This document shows positions 14,229 through 17,858 of a stretch of 17,858 nucleotides of DNA, in pieces. Both the position numbers and the translations under genes were made by a program. Every line of letters begins with the position of its first letter. Position 1 is the stretch's first letter. The stretch covers positions 1 through 17,858 of the forward strand of contig DAOVNV010000016.1 in NCBI GenBank assembly GCA_030630015.1, written 5' to 3'. This DNA is from Desulfuromonadales bacterium (GTDB taxonomy: Bacteria > Desulfobacterota > Desulfuromonadia > Desulfuromonadales > BM103). Below the pieces are notes generated by a model that did not search any database, was not told the DNA's origin, and was given only the letters and a program-made list of their open reading frames with translations.

Positions 14229-15773
14229 ATGAACACACTCCGGAAACGACCGGTCGCCCTTGTCATCCTGGATGGCTGGGGCATCAACCCGAGTTGCAGC
14301 AACAACGCCGCCTGCCTGGCCAAAACGCCACGCCTCGACCAGCTGGCAGAGACATGTCCGACCACGACCCTGAATACCTCGGGGCTGAGTGTGGGCCTTC
14401 CTGAAGGCCAGATGGGCAACTCCGAGGTTGGTCATCTCAACCTTGGGGCTGGACGTATTGTCTACCAGGGACTGACCCGCATCAGCCAGGCCATTTCCAA
14501 CGGCGACTTCTTCGAAAACCCGGTCTTTATTGACGCATTGACCAGGGTTCGTCAAACTGGCGGGAAACTCCACCTGATGGGACTCCTCTCCGACGGCGGC
14601 GTCCATTCGCATCAAACCCACCTCTATGCCCTCATTGCTCTGGCACGCCGTTGCGGCATCAGTGATATCTGCATCCATGCCTTCATGGATGGCCGGGACA
14701 CTCCGCCGCAAAGCGGTGCTGGTTACCTCGCCCAACTGGAAGAAGAACTGACGCGCCTGGGAGCGGGACGGGTAGCAACGGTCATGGGCCGCTACTACGC
14801 CATGGACAGGGACAACCGCTGGGACCGGGTGGAACAGGCCTGGCAAGCCATGGTCCTCGGACAGGGTGTCAGTGCACCCTCAAGCGCAGAAGCAATCCAG
14901 TCGGCCTATGCCGCTGGTCAGACCGACGAATTCATTGAGCCAAGGGTCCTCGACGAAAAAGGAGTGTCGTTCGAGGGGATCACCGACGGCGACGGCATCA
15001 TCTTTTTCAACTTCAGAGCGGATCGAGCACGCGAAATTACGCGATGTTTCACCCTGCCCGATTTCAATGGATTTGACCGACCGCAGGTTCCCGATCTTGC
15101 AGCATTCGTCTGCATGACCGAATATGACGAAACCTTCACCCTGCCGATTGCCTATCCGCCTGAAACCCATCCCGATATCCTGGGGGAAGTGGTTGCACGA
15201 GCAGGGTTAAAGCAGCTTCGTATTGCAGAAACGGAAAAATATGCTCATGTCACCTTCTTTTTCAATGGAGGTGTGGAGAAACCCTTTGCCAACGAAGACC
15301 GAGTTCTGATCCCTTCCCCCAGGGATGTGGCGACCTACGACCTGAAACCGGCCATGAGTGCTCCTGAAGTTGCCGATGAGGCGGTCCGTCGCATCCGGAG
15401 TGGTGAATACGATCTGATCATCCTCAACTTCGCCAACCCCGACATGGTTGGCCATACCGGTATCCTTTCCGCCGCCATCACCGCCATGGAAACCGTTGAC
15501 GCCTGTGTCGGAAAAGTCGTGGATGCCTTGATTGACGTGGACGGATGTGCGCTGATTACCGCTGACCACGGCAACTGTGAGCAGATGGTTGACGGCAACG
15601 GGTCGCCGCACACGGCTCATACGACGAACCAGGTCCCGCTGATACTCGTTAATCCGCAAGACGACACCAGGAAACTGCGGTCCGGCATCCTGGCAGATAT
15701 TGCTCCGACGCTTCTGAAACTGCTGAAACTGCCTATCCCGAAGAAGATGACTGGCAACAGCCTTCTGCAATAG
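14229..15773 (+). CDS. gpmI: 2,3-bisphosphoglycerate-independent phosphoglycerate mutase
   Basis: 514 aa, the standard length. This Mn-dependent enzyme interconverts 3- and 2-phosphoglycerate in glycolysis and gluconeogenesis. Metal and catalytic residues visible are Asp15 (LVILDGWG), the phospho-acceptor Ser65 in GQMGNSEVGHLNLGAGR, HAFMDGRDTPP, YYAMDRDNRWDR, and Asp446-His447 in TADHGNCEQM. The start at ATG 14229 lies three bases after the stop of the TPR gene, so the two are very likely co-transcribed; the Shine-Dalgarno is weak (GGCGA). Nothing in the active site looks altered. Confidence 0.98.
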   Translation: MNTLRKRPVALVILDGWGINPSCSNNAACLAKTPRLDQLAETCPTTTLNTSGLSVGLPEGQMGNSEVGHLNLGAGRIVYQGLTRISQAISNGDFFENPVFIDALTRVRQTGGKLHLMGLLSDGGVHSHQTHLYALIALARRCGISDICIHAFMDGRDTPPQSGAGYLAQLEEELTRLGAGRVATVMGRYYAMDRDNRWDRVEQAWQAMVLGQGVSAPSSAEAIQSAYAAGQTDEFIEPRVLDEKGVSFEGITDGDGIIFFNFRADRAREITRCFTLPDFNGFDRPQVPDLAAFVCMTEYDETFTLPIAYPPETHPDILGEVVARAGLKQLRIAETEKYAHVTFFFNGGVEKPFANEDRVLIPSPRDVATYDLKPAMSAPEVADEAVRRIRSGEYDLIILNFANPDMVGHTGILSAAITAMETVDACVGKVVDALIDVDGCALITADHGNCEQMVDGNGSPHTAHTTNQVPLILVNPQDDTRKLRSGILADIAPTLLKLLKLPIPKKMTGNSLLQ

Positions 15774-15881
15774 GCTCCGTACACTGATCACATTTTGGTA
15801 ACCTTGTCGGGCGGAATTTTTGCTTAACCATCTCAAGATTTTTTTGAGAGTGCATCAAGATTGACCTTTGGGAGGGGGGCA

Positions 15882-16616
15882 ATGATTCTTGCAGGATATC
15901 TTCAACAGGAACTATCGCGCTGCGTTGACCTGTTCTTGCCTGCCGCTTGTCCCTGGTGCAACAGTTTACTGCCGGCGGGGAAAGGGCATAAAGACCTCTG
16001 CCAGCCTTGCCTGAACGGGATTTGGCCACTGGACCCTTCCTGCTGTCCCCGCTGTATGCAATCTCATGCAACACTTTCCACGTCAGGCCATCACTGTGAA
16101 GCCTGCCTGCGCAAGCCGCCCCCTTTCGACAAAGTCCACGTGGTCGGCAAGCATGCAGGAAAACTCAAAGAAGCAATTCACAGGTTCAAGTACAGGGACA
16201 ACCCGGCCCTGAATGCCTGCATGGGGCAACTCATGACCAGCCGGCTGGACACTGCTCTCGATGATTTCCAGCCAGAGATGGTCATCCCGGTTCCGTCACA
16301 TCCTCAACGTTTGAGAAAACGTGGCTACAACCAGGCGTTGGAACTGGCCCGGCCTGTCGCGAAACATCTCCAGATCCCGCTGGCAGTCAACCTGCTCAGT
16401 CGGGCAAAGTCAACAATCGCCCAGCAGAGCCTGAACGCCGCGCAAAGACAAAGCAACCTCCACGGCGCCTTCACACTGTCAGGCAAGGTCAACGGCAAGA
16501 AAATTCTCTTGGTCGATGATGTCATGACAACCACAGCAACGGCACGCGAGTGCTGTCACATCCTGCGCGATGGCGGAGCCAAAGAAATACACGTTGCGGT
16601 CCTGGGGCGAGCGTGA
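15882..16616 (+). CDS. comF: ComF family phosphoribosyltransferase-like protein
   Basis: 244 aa from ATG 15882, with GGAGG at 15871-15875; the in-frame TTG at 15861 lies upstream of this Shine-Dalgarno. The N-terminal zinc-finger part has paired Cys (CPWC, CQPC, CCPRC, CEAC). The C-terminal PRTase domain has PVPSHPQRLRKRGYNQALELA and the PRPP-loop ILLVDDVMTTTATARE with Asp212-Asp213. In most family members the loop reads TTGAT; here it is TTTAT. ComF is needed for DNA uptake in naturally competent bacteria and may act with primosomal helicase functions; in non-competent relatives its role is unclear. About 108 bases separate it from gpmI. Confidence 0.93.
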   Translation: MILAGYLQQELSRCVDLFLPAACPWCNSLLPAGKGHKDLCQPCLNGIWPLDPSCCPRCMQSHATLSTSGHHCEACLRKPPPFDKVHVVGKHAGKLKEAIHRFKYRDNPALNACMGQLMTSRLDTALDDFQPEMVIPVPSHPQRLRKRGYNQALELARPVAKHLQIPLAVNLLSRAKSTIAQQSLNAAQRQSNLHGAFTLSGKVNGKKILLVDDVMTTTATARECCHILRDGGAKEIHVAVLGRA

Positions 16617-16752
16617 ACAGCACAACAGAGAGCCGGCACATAAGGATTAACCCTTGGAGATATAAGATAAATCTGGTAATTTGGTTCTGTTGTCTTTTTT
16701 CTGCCCATGATTCCATGAACAACCGATGCATCCAGGGATACAAGAGTTGCCT

Positions 16753-17858
16753 ATGCCGAACAGACCCCCTCTGATAGAACATCTGCAACTTGAGCAGGCG
16801 CTCAACACCATTCCCAGCGGCCTTTTCCTGGTCGACATGGATCTGACCATCCTTTACTGGAATCCGGCAGCGGAGCGCATTACTGGGTATTCGGCTAAAG
16901 AGGCTATCGGCAAGCATTGTTCATTTCTGGAGGGTATTCCCTGCGGCCGCCGCTGCGGCCTGCTCGATCCGGACACGCCTAAACCGATCATTGGCGTCGC
17001 CTGTTCCCTGGTAACCAAATCGGGAGACAGGATCGCTATCCTCAAGAACGTCGAGATGCTTTTTGACGATGAGGGTCAGGCCATCGGGGGGATCGAATCC
17101 TTCCATGACATCACCCGCCAGCGTCAACTTGAAAGAACCCTGCGCAATGAAGCCTTTATCCTTGAAAAGCGGATCAAGGAACGCACCGCCGAACTGGAGA
17201 AAAGTGAGACACGTTTCCGTTCGATGCTCGACAACATGGACGATTTTGCCTATATCGCCACCGATGACTTCCGACTGACCTTCATGAACAGGGCGATGAT
17301 GGAACTATTCGGCGACAGGGTCGGGGAGCATTGCCATGCTGCCCTGCACGACCTGAAAACCCCTTGTTCGGACTGCCCGATGCACAAGGTCCTCAACCAT
17401 AGAACCTTTCGCGAAGAAAGGGCCTTTGGCCGACGCAGCCGCACCTACGAAATCATCCATTCCCGCCTGCCGAGTGAGACAGGACATCCTAAGAAACTGG
17501 CCATCTGTCGCGACATTACCGCACGAAAGCAGGCGGAAGAAGAATTGACTGAAGCAAATCTTGAACTGGACGCTTTTGCCAACTCCATCTCTCATGACCT
17601 GCGCAGCATCCTGGCCCCAGTTGTCACCTATATGGATTTTCTGCGCCTGCAGTACGGCGATGTCCTCGACCCTGAAGTTCACAAGGTACTGGGTGAAGTC
17701 GAGCGCCAGAGCGAACGGGCGATTGCCCTGCTGGACGACCTGCTGGACCTGGCCCAGGTAGGCCGCATCGAGGCCTCCGAACAGCCCACCGACGTTGAGA
17801 AAGTCATTGCCGAAATAACCAGGGAACATACCTATGAATCCGGCCAGTTCGACCTCAA
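16753..17858 (+). CDS. PAS-PAS sensor histidine kinase, 3' partial
   Basis: The frame is open from ATG 16753 to the window end (368 codons), so the catalytic ATPase part is outside. No membrane segment is seen, which suggests a cytoplasmic sensor. PAS1 is about residues 12-125 (LNTIPSGLFLVDMDLTILYW). A short coiled-coil follows, with the PAS-linker signature EKRIKERTAELEKSE. PAS2 is about 150-265 and the HisKA domain begins near 270. The phospho-acceptor is His281 in FANSISHDLRSILAPV, where the usual RxPL after the H-box is RSIL. PAS1 has Cys56, Cys64 and Cys68; PAS2 has Cys194, Cys205 and Cys208, both as HC...CXnC. The alternative start ATG 16726 adds nine residues; neither has a clear Shine-Dalgarno. 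Confidence 0.9.
   Translation, partial: MPNRPPLIEHLQLEQALNTIPSGLFLVDMDLTILYWNPAAERITGYSAKEAIGKHCSFLEGIPCGRRCGLLDPDTPKPIIGVACSLVTKSGDRIAILKNVEMLFDDEGQAIGGIESFHDITRQRQLERTLRNEAFILEKRIKERTAELEKSETRFRSMLDNMDDFAYIATDDFRLTFMNRAMMELFGDRVGEHCHAALHDLKTPCSDCPMHKVLNHRTFREERAFGRRSRTYEIIHSRLPSETGHPKKLAICRDITARKQAEEELTEANLELDAFANSISHDLRSILAPVVTYMDFLRLQYGDVLDPEVHKVLGEVERQSERAIALLDDLLDLAQVGRIEASEQPTDVEKVIAEITREHTYESGQFDL

Noticed and set aside
13944..14846. 300-aa minus-strand ORF across the TPR and gpmI genes
   Set aside because: It covers two well-supported plus-strand genes and has no recognisable motifs.
15774..15860. Terminator after gpmI
   Set aside because: TCTCAA and TTGAGA can pair around a T-rich loop, but the stem is short and AU-rich and no U-tract follows it.

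Overview
The window reads as chromosomal DNA of a Desulfuromonadales-type bacterium (Geobacter, Desulfuromonas or Pelobacter relatives). This is an inference from the moderately high GC content, the tail of an MtrB/PioB-like outer-membrane beta-barrel of the kind used in extracellular electron transfer, Cys-rich PAS domains, and the order rng, rplU, rpmA, obgE, proB, proA, nadD, rsfS, rlmH, dksA-like, TPR, gpmI, comF. All genes are on the plus strand.

Layout. 1-1323: 3' part of an outer-membrane barrel gene interrupted by one in-frame TGA (871-873), followed by a strong terminator. 1467-4034: fused radical SAM/DUF2344 protein. 4238-5749: ribonuclease G. 5750-6082: a 333-base gap with two inverted repeat clusters, a strong hairpin and a good promoter for rplU. 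6083-6846: ribosomal proteins L21 and L27, separated by a 140-base folded inverted-repeat element and closed by a terminator that touches the obgE start. 6914-10524: obgE, proB, proA. 10712-12220: nadD, rsfS, rlmH, tightly packed. 12338-12688: short DksA/TraR protein. 12864-14225: LapA/LapB-like TPR protein. 14229-15773: gpmI. 15882-16616: ComF-like protein. 16753 to the end: PAS sensor histidine kinase, cut by the window edge.

Most genes are housekeeping: ribosome components and their assembly or silencing factors (L21, L27, Obg, RsfS, RlmH, RNase G), proline synthesis (ProB, ProA), NAD synthesis (NadD) and glycolysis (GpmI). Gaps between them carry at least four kinds of short palindromic repeat.

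The most unusual item is the TGA at 871-873. The same reading frame stays open for 149 more codons and ends in a typical barrel C-terminus. A stem-loop just downstream fits the bacterial SECIS pattern: 6-bp upper stem, 5-nt AGUUU loop starting 22 nt after the UGA, and lower pairing. I read this as a probable selenocysteine codon in an outer-membrane electron-transfer barrel, lying in a long, probably surface-exposed loop with two Cys. A nonsense mutation or sequencing error is the alternative.
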